The notes under the pieces were generated by a model that did no database searches, had not been told where the DNA came from, and saw only the letters and a list, made by a program, of their open reading frames with translations. This document shows positions 8,307-17,650 of a stretch of DNA of 64,000 bases, in pieces. The first letter of the stretch is position 1. The number at the start of each line of letters is the position of its first letter. The stretch comes from Incurvaria masculella. Its lineage: Eukaryota > Arthropoda > Insecta > Lepidoptera > Incurvariidae. The DNA lies in NCBI GenBank assembly GCA_946894095.1, contig OX335660.1, positions 6,329,001 through 6,393,000 of the forward strand, in the 5' to 3' direction. Made by a program: the position numbers and the translations under genes.

Positions 8307-11108
8307 TTAAAAAATTCTAAATGCATGGGACATGGTAAAAACGCAGGGTACAAACTTTTTGGAAAATGCCCATGTCCCATAGACCATTTGGGCTGCACTA
8401 ACACCGGTGTCGTCTCGAAGAGCAGCTCGAAGTCCGTAGAGGACTGACTGCAATTCTTCTACCCAGTTCTCACTATCTCCGCGCGCCATGAGGGCTGCCT
8501 TCATAGTGCGATGAAAGTTTTCTATGAGCCCATTGGACTGAGGATGGTAGCTGGTTGTCCTCAACTTTTTGATACCCATGTGTTTTGCCAAGCTCTGAAA
8601 TATTTCAGCCTCGAAATTTCGGCCTTGATCAGTGGTTATGCGTAGAGGACAGCCGAATCGAACAATCCAATGTTCGTAAACGACTCTCGCAACAGTCTCA
8701 GCCGACATGTCATTGACCGGCACCGCTTCAGGCCAATTTGTGGTTCGGTCTTCCATTGTGACTGCATACCTGTAACCTCTTGATGACACGAGTGGACCGA
8801 CCATATCCGCATTAAGATGTTGGAACCGTTCGCATGGTTCATATTGTCCAAGTGGCGATTTAGTGTGTCGTGATACCTTAGACTTCTGGCATGGTATACA
8901 CGTCTCGGTCCATGTCTTGACATCGTTTAACATTCCAGGCCAAAAAAATCTTTCTCTAACCAGCCGGCGGGTTCCTCTCACGCCCGGGTGAGCTAAGCCA
9001 TGTATGGTCATGAATGCTTGACGACGAAAATCTTTGGTGAGGTATGGCCTAGTCTTTCCATCCATGACGTCACAATATATATTTAAATTTAGCGCTGGGA
9101 CTTTCACTAGTTGCAGAGTCGAGGTCTCTCGTAAAAGGAGGTTTCTCAACTCATCGTCTTCCTGCTGCGCCTTGGCTAATAATTCGTAGTCGATTGGGCT
9201 AGCACATGCTACTTCTTCAATGCGTGAAAGAAAATCTGCGACAGGGTTACTTTCGCCCGAAACGTGCTCTATCGCCGACACAAACTGTGCTATAAAGTCC
9301 AACTGTCGGATTCTTCTCGGAGTGTCATTTTGAGTAACGTTCTTTTTGAAAGCGAACGTTAAAGGCTTGTGATCGCAATAGACCTTTACGTCGCGTCCTT
9401 CAATGAGTCTCCGAAAGTGCTTGACGGCCATATAAATAGCTAATAGTTCTCGGTCGTAAGTTGAATATTTTTGCTGCGTAGCATTGAGCGTCTTGCTAAA
9501 AAAACCTAATGGCTGTTGCCCCTTTTCCGCTGTTAGTTGATTTAGTACAGCTCCGATCTGACCGTTACTCGCATCGGTCATGATACTTAGCTCCGCATCA
9601 ATCGCAGGGTGTGCCAACATGCACGCATTCTTAATTGCTTCCTTGCATTTTTCGAATGCGACATCCGCCTCTGGTGTCCATTGTATGGGCGTTTTGTCTC
9701 GCCTTTTCGAACTCACCAAATATTTATTTAGTGGCCCTTGATGGGTTGCAACATCTGGTAGGCATTCTCTATAAAAATTTATGGCTCCCAGGAAGCGACG
9801 CAGTTCGAGTACAGTGGCGGGTTTTTTGTAATTGCTCAACACTTCGACCCTTTCAGGTAGCGGAGCGATGCCTTCCGATGAAACGTCGTAACCGAGGAAT
9901 GACAATCGAGTTTTATTGAACTCGGACTTCTGCGTATTTATTGTTATTCCGTATGCATCGAGGCGTCTTAACACTTCCCTTATTTGTTCTTTGTGTGTAT
10001 CTTCGTCCTCGGTTGCGACTAAAATATCGTCCACATATGAAAATACAAAGTCCAAGCCTTGTAGAACAGAATTAATAAATCTACAGAACGACATGCCTGC
10101 ATTTTTAAGGCCGAAACACATGCGTGTATACTCGAATAATCCGAACGGGGTGGTTATAGCGGTCTTTGGGATGTCTTGTTCACGAATAGGTATCTGGTGG
10201 TACGCCTTGGTTAAATCAATTTTCGAGAAAATCCTTTTCTTGTGCAGCAGATAAGTGAAATCGAGAAGCCGGGGCGTTGGGTAGGCGTCTAGGATAGTTT
10301 TCGCATTTAGCAACCTATAGTCGCCTACTATTCTAATGTCCTCATTTTTTTTATCAACGACATGCAAAGGCGATGACCACGGGCTCTTGCTGGGTCGTAT
10401 AATTCCTAATTCGAGCATTGCTTCAAGTTCCGTCTTCACTTTTTTATATTTATCCGGCGCTAAGGGGCGAGGGCGACTGTGTACTGGGGGTCCTGTTGTC
10501 TCGATGTAATGCTCGACACTATGTTTTATGGCCTCCTTCCCGAAAGCGGTTTGCTTTGTTACATTCGGAAAGGAAGCAAGAATGTCGGCAAACGGATCAC
10601 TGGAGCAAACTGTCTTAATCGTCGGTTGGTTTGATGTAATTATGGCCGCTTTGACGTGAAGTTCCGTCGTCCCGTCGATAAGTCGTCGATTTCTTAGATC
10701 CACCAGTAAGTTGTGGTATGCTAAAAAATCGGCGCCTAGTATGGGTGTTCGCACGTCCGCCACAGTAAACTTCCACATGTAATTTCTGCGCAGGCCGAGA
10801 TCCAGAGTTATAGTTTTTTCGCCATACGTGTTTATTATCGTTCCATTGGCTGCGTATAGGGTGTAGTCGGTCGGCGGGCCTCTGCTTCCTCGTAACACCG
10901 AAATGTCAGCTCCGGAATCCACCAAAAAGCTTATGCCCGAGTTTCTGTCCGTGATGTAGAGGCGTTTGGAACTTTCCATTGTGCATGCCTCCGCCTCAGG
11001 CTGCACCGCGACTAGTTTCCCGACTGGGCGGTTCCCGACTGGTCCTTCCAGGCGCACGGTTGCTCGCACCTGTTGGCCTTCCCGTGGAACCTGTAGTGGA
11101 ACCAACAT
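8307..11108 (-). CDS. gypsy Pol polyprotein (protease, RT, RNase H, integrase), truncated by insertion
   Basis: Domains in order: aspartic protease 'LVDSGADISVLR'; reverse transcriptase with 'VGDYRLLNA', 'FGLKNAGMSFCRFI' and catalytic 'YVDDILVA'; RNase H with 'MTDASNGQIGAVL' and 'YDRELLAIYMAVKHFR'; integrase HHCC finger ending 'CIPCQKSK', then core D in 'NADMVGPL', D in 'TTDQGRNFE', E in 'HPQSNGLIENFHR'. True translation probably enters by -1 frameshift at 11015-11021 rather than at the ATG at 11108. Authentic pol sequence stops at 8376; the last ~23 codons to 8307 read into the inserted DNA transposon. The reading frame is otherwise open, so the element decayed mainly by insertion. Confidence 0.93.
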   Translation of the reverse strand: MLVPLQVPREGQQVRATVRLEGPVGNRPVGKLVAVQPEAEACTMESSKRLYITDRNSGISFLVDSGADISVLRGSRGPPTDYTLYAANGTIINTYGEKTITLDLGLRRNYMWKFTVADVRTPILGADFLAYHNLLVDLRNRRLIDGTTELHVKAAIITSNQPTIKTVCSSDPFADILASFPNVTKQTAFGKEAIKHSVEHYIETTGPPVHSRPRPLAPDKYKKVKTELEAMLELGIIRPSKSPWSSPLHVVDKKNEDIRIVGDYRLLNAKTILDAYPTPRLLDFTYLLHKKRIFSKIDLTKAYHQIPIREQDIPKTAITTPFGLFEYTRMCFGLKNAGMSFCRFINSVLQGLDFVFSYVDDILVATEDEDTHKEQIREVLRRLDAYGITINTQKSEFNKTRLSFLGYDVSSEGIAPLPERVEVLSNYKKPATVLELRRFLGAINFYRECLPDVATHQGPLNKYLVSSKRRDKTPIQWTPEADVAFEKCKEAIKNACMLAHPAIDAELSIMTDASNGQIGAVLNQLTAEKGQQPLGFFSKTLNATQQKYSTYDRELLAIYMAVKHFRRLIEGRDVKVYCDHKPLTFAFKKNVTQNDTPRRIRQLDFIAQFVSAIEHVSGESNPVADFLSRIEEVACASPIDYELLAKAQQEDDELRNLLLRETSTLQLVKVPALNLNIYCDVMDGKTRPYLTKDFRRQAFMTIHGLAHPGVRGTRRLVRERFFWPGMLNDVKTWTETCIPCQKSKVSRHTKSPLGQYEPCERFQHLNADMVGPLVSSRGYRYAVTMEDRTTNWPEAVPVNDMSAETVARVVYEHWIVRFGCPLRITTDQGRNFEAEIFQSLAKHMGIKKLRTTSYHPQSNGLIENFHRTMKAALMARGDSENWVEELQSVLYGLRAALRDDTGVSAAQMVYGTWAFSKKFVPCVFTMSHAFRIF
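8346..8371 (-). repeat. right terminal inverted repeat of DNA transposon
   Basis: Reverse complement begins GGGCATTTTCC and ends in the shared core AAAAAGTTTGTACCC. It is directly followed by ATGT (8372-8375), the better-preserved copy of the presumed target duplication. Confidence 0.85.
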
Positions 11109-11875
11109 AGCCAGTCCGCCGGTCGCTCAGGTGCAGGTGTCCGCGAACGAGAGTGAGCTCTGCGTAGAGGTGTCCGTGAGCGGTTGCGATGCGGGCGTGG
11201 ACTGTAACGCGTGTCTCGCATTGACGCTATCTCTGCCGAGACACGAGCTAGCTGTGCCGTTAATTCAGTGATGGCAGACTGCATGACTTGCAATGGTGCT
11301 GTGCTGGAAAGAGGCGCGAGCTCCTGTGCTCGTTCGTTGTGCCTGGTCGACTCAAGCACGCTATCTGCTATCGCCGCCAAGTCTTCTAACCGATCCTTGT
11401 CACTGACCGCGAGGACGGTGCGCACGGTTGTCGGTAGGTGCCCCGCCCACAGGAACTTGAGGGCGTCTTCACTTATTTTCGTACCGGCGAGGTCACGCAT
11501 GCGACGCAGGAGCTGTGAGGGCTTTTGGTCACCCAACTGCATCTCTCCAATAAGTTTTTGAAACTGCCGAAGTTCCGAATCTGCATTCACCGATATGAGA
11601 CGTGCCTTCAACGCCTCATATTTCCGCTCAGCCGGAGGTGCGGTAAGCAGATCACTCACTTGCTGCAGGTCGGGGAGTTGGAGTTTGGCAATCACACCTT
11701 GCCACCGTTGCTCGTCGCTCAACCTCTGAGAGGCGGTAATCGCCTCAAACTGCACGAACCACAGTTTTGGCTGTTGCCGCCAAAAGTCTGGTATCCGACT
11801 GGACACCGACAATGCTGCCAGACTGCCTGCTACAACCTGCTCGGGAAGTACTGCGCGTTCCCCGTCGTTCGCCAT
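11012..11875 (-). CDS. gypsy Gag protein, 287 aa
   Basis: Structural protein of the retrotransposon particle. Starts MANDGERAV. The matrix/capsid-like region contains 'FWRQQPKLWFVQFEA' and 'LLRRMRDLAG…LKFLWAGHLP', a pattern typical of CsRn1/Kamikaze-type Gag. A basic Arg/Ser stretch follows, then the knuckle C-x2-H-x9-C-x3-C ('CWFH…C…C') close to the C-terminus. The CHCC spacing differs from the usual retroviral CCHC and is a known feature of the CsRn1 clade. The TAG stop (11012-11014) abuts a slippery heptamer and overlaps the pol frame by ~100 nt. The gene appears intact. Confidence 0.9.
   Translation of the reverse strand: MANDGERAVLPEQVVAGSLAALSVSSRIPDFWRQQPKLWFVQFEAITASQRLSDEQRWQGVIAKLQLPDLQQVSDLLTAPPAERKYEALKARLISVNADSELRQFQKLIGEMQLGDQKPSQLLRRMRDLAGTKISEDALKFLWAGHLPTTVRTVLAVSDKDRLEDLAAIADSVLESTRHNERAQELAPLSSTAPLQVMQSAITELTAQLARVSAEIASMRDTRYSPRPHRNRSRTPLRRAHSRSRTPAPERPADWLCWFHYRFHGKANRCEQPCAWKDQSGTAQSGN
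11015..11021 (-). promoter_or_regulatory. -1 ribosomal frameshift heptamer GGGAAAC
   Basis: On the minus strand the gag zero frame reads TC[G GGA AAC] TAG. G GGA AAC is a canonical X XXY YYZ slippery heptamer, the same word used at the gag-pro junction of some retroviruses. Shifting back one base reads GGG AAA CTA and enters the pol frame at 'GKLVAVQ', exactly as found in the long pol ORF. The pol frame is -1 relative to gag (767 nt between the two ATGs, 767 mod 3 = 2). A downstream stimulatory structure was not computed. Confidence 0.85.
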
Positions 11876-11950
11876 AACACAAAAACAAAGTCCTTTTCAC
11901 GTATCAAAAGTCACTAAAACACTGTGTCCACACTCTACTTCACTATATGA

Positions 11951-11968
11951 ATCACGTCGGGGTCACCA
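11951..11968 (-). promoter_or_regulatory. retrotransposon primer-binding site (tRNA-Trp type)
   Basis: Minus strand reads TGGTGACCCCGACGTGAT directly after the presumed LTR end (…GGTGCAAC). This word is the known primer site of CsRn1-clade elements, complementary to the 3' end of tRNA-Trp. The LTR/PBS junction is therefore at about 11969. Confidence 0.8.
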
Positions 11969-12145
11969 GTTGCACCGTTATAGTGCTATTATGGGACTCA
12001 GTGACTGGGACTATTAAATAAGATACTGTTTTGTGGATACTTATGGATCGTGTATTAACATGCGCTTGCGCGAGGCCTCCGAACCGACTGATGCGACCGC
12101 GGCTGCTTTCGCGGTTGCACATATTTATAGCCCTTTGCGCCTAGT
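11969..12145 (-). repeat. 5' LTR region of gypsy element (outer edge uncertain)
   Basis: Lies immediately upstream of the primer site in transcription order. It contains CTATAAATAT at 12121-12130 on the minus strand, a plausible TATA box for the retrotransposon transcript. The outer boundary is unclear because the sequence runs into a fragment of another repeat (12146-12258), and no second LTR copy is available to define it. Confidence 0.6.
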
Positions 12146-12258
12146 CCGGCGCAAGATACAGCCCCGTGACAGACGGACGAAAGGACGGATGGTCGGACAG
12201 ACAGCGAAGGATTAGTGATAGGGTTCAGTAGATACCCTTTTGGTACGGAACCCTAAAA
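12146..12258 (+). repeat. partial 'GGTTCCGTACC' TIR element
   Basis: Matches the right end of the family: 'gatacagcc', 'gtgacagacggacg', 'gggt' and the terminal 'ggtacggaaccctaaaa'. Its left half is missing, probably replaced by the gypsy insertion. Confidence 0.7.
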
Positions 12259-12470
12259 ATCTTACGGACGTAGATTTCGAAAATATATTTTATAATCCAA
12301 AAATTCAAAAACTTCTTAAAACATTAAGAGCACGTAAACAGTTATCGCCCGTAGTATGGGTAAAAGATACTCTCTTAGAAAGCTAGAATGCGACTCAAAA
12401 AGATATTAAGATTGATAACGGCTGTCTTAAAAAGCTAGAAGGCGACTCAAATAGCAAGAGAAGCGGTAAC

Positions 12471-12615
12471 CTTGACGCGGATGCCGGCGTTGAGCAGCAC
12501 CTTGATGAGGTCCATGTTCTCGTTCTCAATGGCGGCGATGAGCGCCGAGCGGTTGAGCGGGTCCACGCAGTCCACGTCCAGCACGTCGGGCTGCCCCTCG
12601 TACTGCTCGAGCAGG
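12471..12615 (-). CDS. TRPC-type cation channel, ankyrin-repeat exon
   Basis: A 145-nt exon between an acceptor (TTGGCAG|CC at 12616) and a donor (AAG|GTTACC at 12470). It encodes 'LLEQYEGQPDVLDVDCVDPLNRSALIAAIENENMDLIKVLLNAGIRVK' (shown here in the motifs 'DCVDPLNRSAL' and 'AIENENMDLIKVLL'). This is the signature ankyrin segment of TRPC channels, where the next conserved word is usually 'DALLHAI'. It begins in phase 2 and ends in phase 0; phase 2 matches the exon at 18966-19135 on the same strand, giving '…DVPSVKS|LLEQ…'. TRP-gamma is the likeliest orthologue. Downstream exons would lie beyond position 1. GC content is far above the surroundings. Confidence 0.8.
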
Positions 12616-12632
12616 CTGCCAACCATAGGCTT

Positions 12633-13137
12633 AGTATGTAAATACGTACAGAGTCAACCGACGGATAAGACCAATATCGTCTCACGGAAAATGCTTAGAA
12701 TGTAAATACGTACAGAGCCAACTGACGGATGAGACCAAAATCGTTTCACACAAAATGCTTGGAATGTAAATACGTACAGAGCCAACTGACGGATGAGACC
12801 AAAATCGTTTCACACAAAATGCTTGGAATGTAAATACGTACAGAGCCAACTGACGGATGAGACCAAAATCGTTTCACACAAAATGCTTGGAATGTAAATA
12901 CGTACAGAGCCAACTGACGGATGAGACCAAAATCGTTTCACACAAAATGCTTGGAATGTAAATACGTACAGAGCCAACTGACGGATGAGACCAAAATCGT
13001 TTCACACAAAAGGCTTACAATGTATATACGTACAGAGTCAACTGACGGATGAGACCAAATTCGTTTCACACAAAATGCTTAGAATGTAAATACGTACAGT
13101 GTCAACTGACGGATGAAACCAAAATCGTTTCACACAA
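12633..13137. repeat. 64-bp tandem array, about 8 copies
   Basis: Units beginning 'tgtaaatacgtacagag' recur at 12637, 12701, 12765, 12829, 12893, 12957, 13021 and 13085. Inner copies are nearly identical. The array starts only ~18 bp upstream (in transcription sense) of the acceptor of the TRPC exon, so it sits where the branch point and pyrimidine tract would normally be. Confidence 0.95.
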
Positions 13138-14500
13138 ACGTACTGAAATTGAGTTTTTTATTCAAGAACTTTTCTAAATCGCTTCATAATATTGATCTGG
13201 AGTTATGTTTTAAGTTTTAATTTCAAGTAATGAGGAAAAGTTAAGAAATGTTATCGGAATAGAATCAGTGGCTCACACCTTGTTTGCCATAAAAAGGGGT
13301 TTTGTCCGGGTTTTTAACGCCCGTTCACTAAACAATCTATAAATGCACAGGTCACTATGCTTTCTTTAAGAAAAAGTCAATTTCAAAAAATCATGTCCAC
13401 CATGAATGCCATGTTTTGATAACGACTTGAGAAGTTGTCTCATCGGGCAGATGTGTTCGATCTCCCTCGAAATCGCGGTAGGGGTACTTGAGTTGACGTC
13501 TCACTCCCAAACTTTGTTCGTCTCGTAAGCACAGCGCGCTGCGCTAGGTCTGTTGCGTCAACCGACACACGTGTTTTCGACGCAAAGATCTAAGACTTTA
13601 CTCTAATCCTAATCAGGACGTAGAAATACGAGAGGTGTCGTGGGACACTCGGTGGGAACGAAGTTCCTTTCGCCATTACCCCTCAAGAAACACTCCAAAG
13701 TCGGACGGAATAACACAAGCGCCAGTCGTCAAGTTAACGCCAATGAACGTCTACGTATGATTAAACACAAAACTTATAATGGACAGTAAGGGAGCGGTTC
13801 ATATATATTAATCCAGATAGATTAACTTAGCCATCTCTTTCTGCAAGCGGGCCTATGCTTAAAGCGCTAGTTGCCTATTTTAATTAAATTGAATGGGGGT
13901 TCCGCAACGCACTACGGCTGAAAGGTTGACAGTACTGCCTGTCTTCTTTGTCACGAAGAAAAAGACAAGGTAACGGTGTTATCGTCGGTTCTGTGACAGC
14001 AAAAGTGTGCCTCGAACGTTTTTTCACATAGTTTACTTCATGTAATTTCAATAACATCAGTGACTGCCGTAACTTCGCCATATTTAAAGTGTATTTTCAA
14101 AGTTTTAAGTTTATTTTTATTTTAAGGTGCCACAAAATGGCGTTCATTTTCCTATTTTGCTAACACATATATTTACAATCCGCTGTATACGGGAAACCTT
14201 TCGGTTTGTTGGCATACTTGGAGTCTTGCTGGGAGCCTATTTCTTACTGTCATCTCATCGGTGCGCAGCCACGATCTAATAATTATGGAGAGTGGCTAGG
14301 ACAAAAAAAAAACGAGTTGTCAAAATTATGGATTTTAATTCGAGGGCATTCTAGATTGGAATTTTTTTTTTCTGCACGAAGACAGAAGACATATCTGCAG
14401 CAAACGACCCCTTTATCCTCAACCTTATTTACTGAGCTATTTTAAGATATTACACGTAACAAATTTTTAAAAGTATTGCATGGCCTTCTTCATGGGTATA
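13138..14500. other. TRPC intron sequence; no gene seen, repeat fragments
   Basis: Part of the 6.35-kb interval between the two TRPC exons. 13430-13560 is an inverted copy of a repeat at 18520-18660 ('agcgcgct', 'gaacaaagcgtgggagtgag', 'gcccgatgagac'). 13600-13740 resembles 55030-55140 ('cctcaagaaac', 'gtcggacg', 'cacaagcgcc'). No coding signal was recognised. Confidence 0.5.
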
Positions 14501-14519
14501 AAATGGGCCTCGGAGAATG

Positions 14520-14675
14520 ACATAGGCTACGTTTTCTGGCGAAAATTAAATTTTAAGGGGGTGAAATAGAGGATGAACGTTCGTATGAGTAACTAATATA
14601 ATATCCAGGAAATAATACGGCTCGACATCAGCCCAACACGACATTGACCCGAGCGGAGCCGGGTACTTCAGCTAG
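14520..14675 (+). mobile_element. Helitron-like 3' end
   Basis: Ends ACCCG-AGCGGAGC-CGGGT (5-bp hairpin), 9 nt later CTAG (14672-14675) followed by T. A terminal hairpin before CTRR and a T flank is the Helitron 3' signature. The left limit cannot be set; only the terminal ~150 bp is suggested by composition. Confidence 0.5.
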
Positions 14676-15289
14676 TATAATATGTGTATAATGCATGTCG
14701 CTTTTCACAGCGCCTTGAATCAACCTGCGCCTATTTCCGTGGTGGAGACGCATGCAAAACTTTTTACAGATGATTCAGTCACGAAATGCTTGTATTTTGT
14801 TAGGTATATAAGTCGTATAATATCTACCGATTCGCACAAATTCGGCTTAAAGCCTGATTCGACGTTGTAATCGTGTTTTTTCGTGCTCGGGTATTTAATC
14901 TGGGGTTACAGACGGTAGAGCAACAAAGCCGTCACAATATTTGAATGTCTACGTTCCTTGTAAACTTTCGAAACATTTGATTTGGCTACAATTATTAGGT
15001 ACACTTACAATTATATTTCCAATGAACCTTTCCATGCCTTTTTCATTTGATTTCATGTGATTATTGCCTTTAGTGCTTTGATCCTGATATTTATACTTTG
15101 AAAAATATGTCCTGCACAATATGTTTAATTCTGCACGGCATTAGTTCGATATATACATTATAACATCACTTAGCATATCAGGAGGGGTTGGCAGAGAAGA
15201 AAGAACGTCATACCCTATGACACCACCACACTTCTCTCGCTTCTTCTTCGATAGAGGGTGCTACAATTTCTGCCTATGTTTTCTTACCT

Positions 15290-15665
15290 AAGGGACATGG
15301 ATAGCTAATACCACACGCAACGTCATGATAATAGTCCATAATTACCATTCCCAAAGGAATTAGGTGCCTTGCCGGGACCTTCCATTTATCCAATCCACGG
15401 ATACTTTGAACTGGATGGAAAACGGACAATTTTTTTGTTGCCACTTCGATTATCGTTTCATCTAAGCCGAGCGAGCTTAAACCTACCATCCTGTAGGGGA
15501 AGCAAACCTACAGTTTTTAAATCCATTCTGATGCATGGAACAGCTCGCATTCTTCGTGACCAAATGCACTAATTCAGCTCAAAAGTTGTGCATTATCGGG
15601 ATGAGGATTGAGCCCATGACCTTTGGGATGTAAACCAAGTCTCCGCGCCCTTGAGCTATGATTAG
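15290..15665 (-). repeat. tRNA-derived lepidopteran SINE, diverged
   Basis: Reverse-strand copy of the SINE best seen at 52510-52905. Recognisable blocks are 'gctaatacca', 'ggaattaggtgcc', 'gaactggatgg', 'gcttaaacctacca', 'tgcatggaacagctcgcatt' and the tRNA-like head 'tctccgcgcccttgagctatga'. Confidence 0.75.
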
Positions 15666-16030
15666 CTTAACTTTATTGTATTTACACTGTACCACAATCG
15701 AATCGATGACGATTGACCAAGATTAGGGCTGGAGTTTTAATTAAACACCCTTTTGTCGACTAATACTACATTTTAATACACTAACCGGAGACTGTGCACT
15801 CCAAATTGCCTTTTGACAGCTTTTCGTGGTTAAATTTGATTCAAATCGCGTTATTAACCAGAGATTTAGTTCACTCCAGCCTTAGAGATTACGCATAGTT
15901 GTACACGCAAGCAATGTTCTCTTTCGGTTTTCAGATTCGTGATTCTGTAAAATGTTTTTGTTGCGATGCTTTGTGATTTCAACAAACACATCGCAGAATA
16001 TGAGAACATAGATTTTCGAGGGAGTTTAGC

Positions 16031-17336
16031 TTAAGATGGGCCTTCCCGCACAACTCCCCATACAAACGTGGAAAGAAAATCATGCCCATCTTTCTTGCCA
16101 GAGATTCCTAGATTATGCTCAAAACAACTTTATTCGATCGAACTAGATGTCTGATGAAAATAGTCTTTGGTTTCTAAGTTATAAGGTCCAAAAGTTCGAA
16201 TTTTTACGCGTTTTATACAATAACTAGCAGCACGTCCCAGCTTTGCACGGGCATAATATCATTTAAAAAAATATTATTTTGACACAATGATGCACAAATA
16301 AACCCTTTTTACGTAGAGTTCCTACATTGAAATATTTGAAATAAAAAAAACTTAGATATTATTATTACATGATTATTAGATATTAGAGAAATAATAAATT
16401 CAAAGTGCGATAGGAAGAACCGCGGCCTCCGACGCACTATTTATAGGCACGTCCCCTCCGCCCCGGCCAGCCGGTACCGCCGCAAACGCTACGTCCCGCA
16501 ATTTTTAAATCTGTAATATCTTCGAAAATATTCATTGAAATCATATGCTGTAAAGGGCCATATAGATCTATATTAAATCAACAATGTATTTAAGGTATTT
16601 AATTGGATAAGGATTAATGCTGTATTGGTTAAAATCGCTTCGAAAATATGCCATTATTTGTCGGAAAAATTAAATTAAAATGTTTAATGTGGTATATCCA
16701 TAAGATATAGACATATACCATTGCGGAGTTTTCTGTAGACCTTTTCAATGTTATTCAGTACATTATTTTGATAAATCTCGTAGGGTTCAGCCTGCGTTTG
16801 CAATGTAAGCGGAAAAAAAAATTTGTTTTTACGACATCACATTGGAAACCTCAAAAATAACAGTATTTCTTCGCTATTTAATGGATGTTATTATACATAT
16901 AAACCTTCCTCTTTAATCACTCTATCTATTAAAAAAACGCATCAAAATCCGTTGCGTAGTTTTAAAGATTTAAGCATACATATTGATATAGGGATATAGG
17001 GACATAGGGATATAGAGACAGAGAAAGCGACTTTGTTTTATACTATGCAGTGATTTTGGAGGTGGATTACTCAACGATGAAATAAAAAACTTTTATAAAG
17101 ATTGGTCATCAAGATTTATAATCAATTCGGTTTTTGTTAGATTTTTGACTACAGCAAACATTTCGTAAATATTACCAAATCAAACACTATGTGCATTGTC
17201 TGCTTTGTGGATGTTGCATCCTCCACATCATGGAGCCCGTCTTTTTCTTTGAAACAGAGAAGGTCCCAGAGCGCAATATCAAGGTTTTGTACCGTGGCCG
17301 CGATTGAGTTAGTCACGCCGGGAAGGGCCGCCTTAA
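16031..17336. mobile_element. degenerate TTAA MITE with nested Helitron
   Basis: Old copy of the MITE seen at 44101-44650, 45006-45556 and 63217-63766. It opens TTAAGATGGGCC and closes GGGCCGCCTTAA, flanked by TTAA. Without the nested Helitron (16224-17053) it is about 476 bp. A second diverged piece of its right end follows at about 17345-17410. Confidence 0.8.
16224..17053 (-). mobile_element. non-autonomous Helitron, 830 bp, exact ends
   Basis: On the minus strand it starts TCACTGCATAGTATAAAAC and ends with a GC-rich hairpin then CTAG. It is flanked by A and T, as expected for Helitron insertion. Comparing the host MITE copies shows insertion in 'ataa|ctttggagg' (here ATTTTGGAGG). No Rep/helicase gene is present. 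It is ~260 bp longer than its relative at 62002-62573 because of extra internal sequence around 16390-16650. Confidence 0.85.
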
Positions 17337-17650
17337 GTTAACCTGAAGAGGGTGCCCCAAGGCAATATCGACATTTTGTATAACACGTGGAGTTTATAAT
17401 CCGCTGAGTCAAGCACGTGCGGGAGAGATTAGAACCCCCACCATTTTTGTTACAATTTGCTCCAATTGGACAAAAAGTCCAAATCATTTCCTAATACTTT
17501 CACATTAGAAAGTATTATTTGTTGGAGAGATTTCTATTAATTAATATTGACATGGTTAATGACATGGATGAATGTTAATGTAATGGTTCTTCTTATGGTA
17601 CCATTACATTGCACACAGCTATAGGTACAAATGTACCTGAAATAAAACTA

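Larger units (their letters stand above)
2730..8371 (-). mobile_element. 5.64-kb DNA transposon with 936-codon gene
   Basis: The element has 26-bp imperfect terminal inverted repeats (2730-2755 and 8346-8371) sharing the core AAAAAGTTTGTACCC and starting GGGC. Flanks are ATTT (2726-2729) and ATGT (8372-8375), best read as a 4-bp target duplication with one later substitution. It sits inside gypsy pol, whose two halves are in register across it. It carries one long gene (3771-6581, minus), a small hairpin element (7231-7343) and repeated CTCAGTGGA-type motifs near both ends. Four-base duplications occur in Sola-type superfamilies among others; I propose Sola-like but cannot confirm it. Confidence 0.85.
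2060..12145 (-). mobile_element. Ty3/gypsy LTR retrotransposon (CsRn1-like), interrupted
   Basis: In transcription order on the minus strand: 5' LTR end, tRNA-Trp-type primer site (11951-11968), gag (11875-11012), -1 frameshift site, then pol with protease, reverse transcriptase, RNase H and integrase. Pol is interrupted at 8372-8375 by a 5.6-kb DNA transposon and resumes at 2729-2232. The two known hallmarks of the CsRn1 clade are a Gag knuckle spaced C-x2-H-x9-C-x3-C and priming by tRNA-Trp; both are visible. No env gene is seen. A 3' LTR matching 11969-12145 is not found on the left, so the copy is 3'-truncated as well as split. Clade assignment is inference from motifs. Confidence 0.85.

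Noticed and set aside
8307..8372. The last ~23 codons of the pol ORF as genuine Pol sequence
   Set aside because: They lie inside the right end of the DNA transposon and do not resemble integrase.
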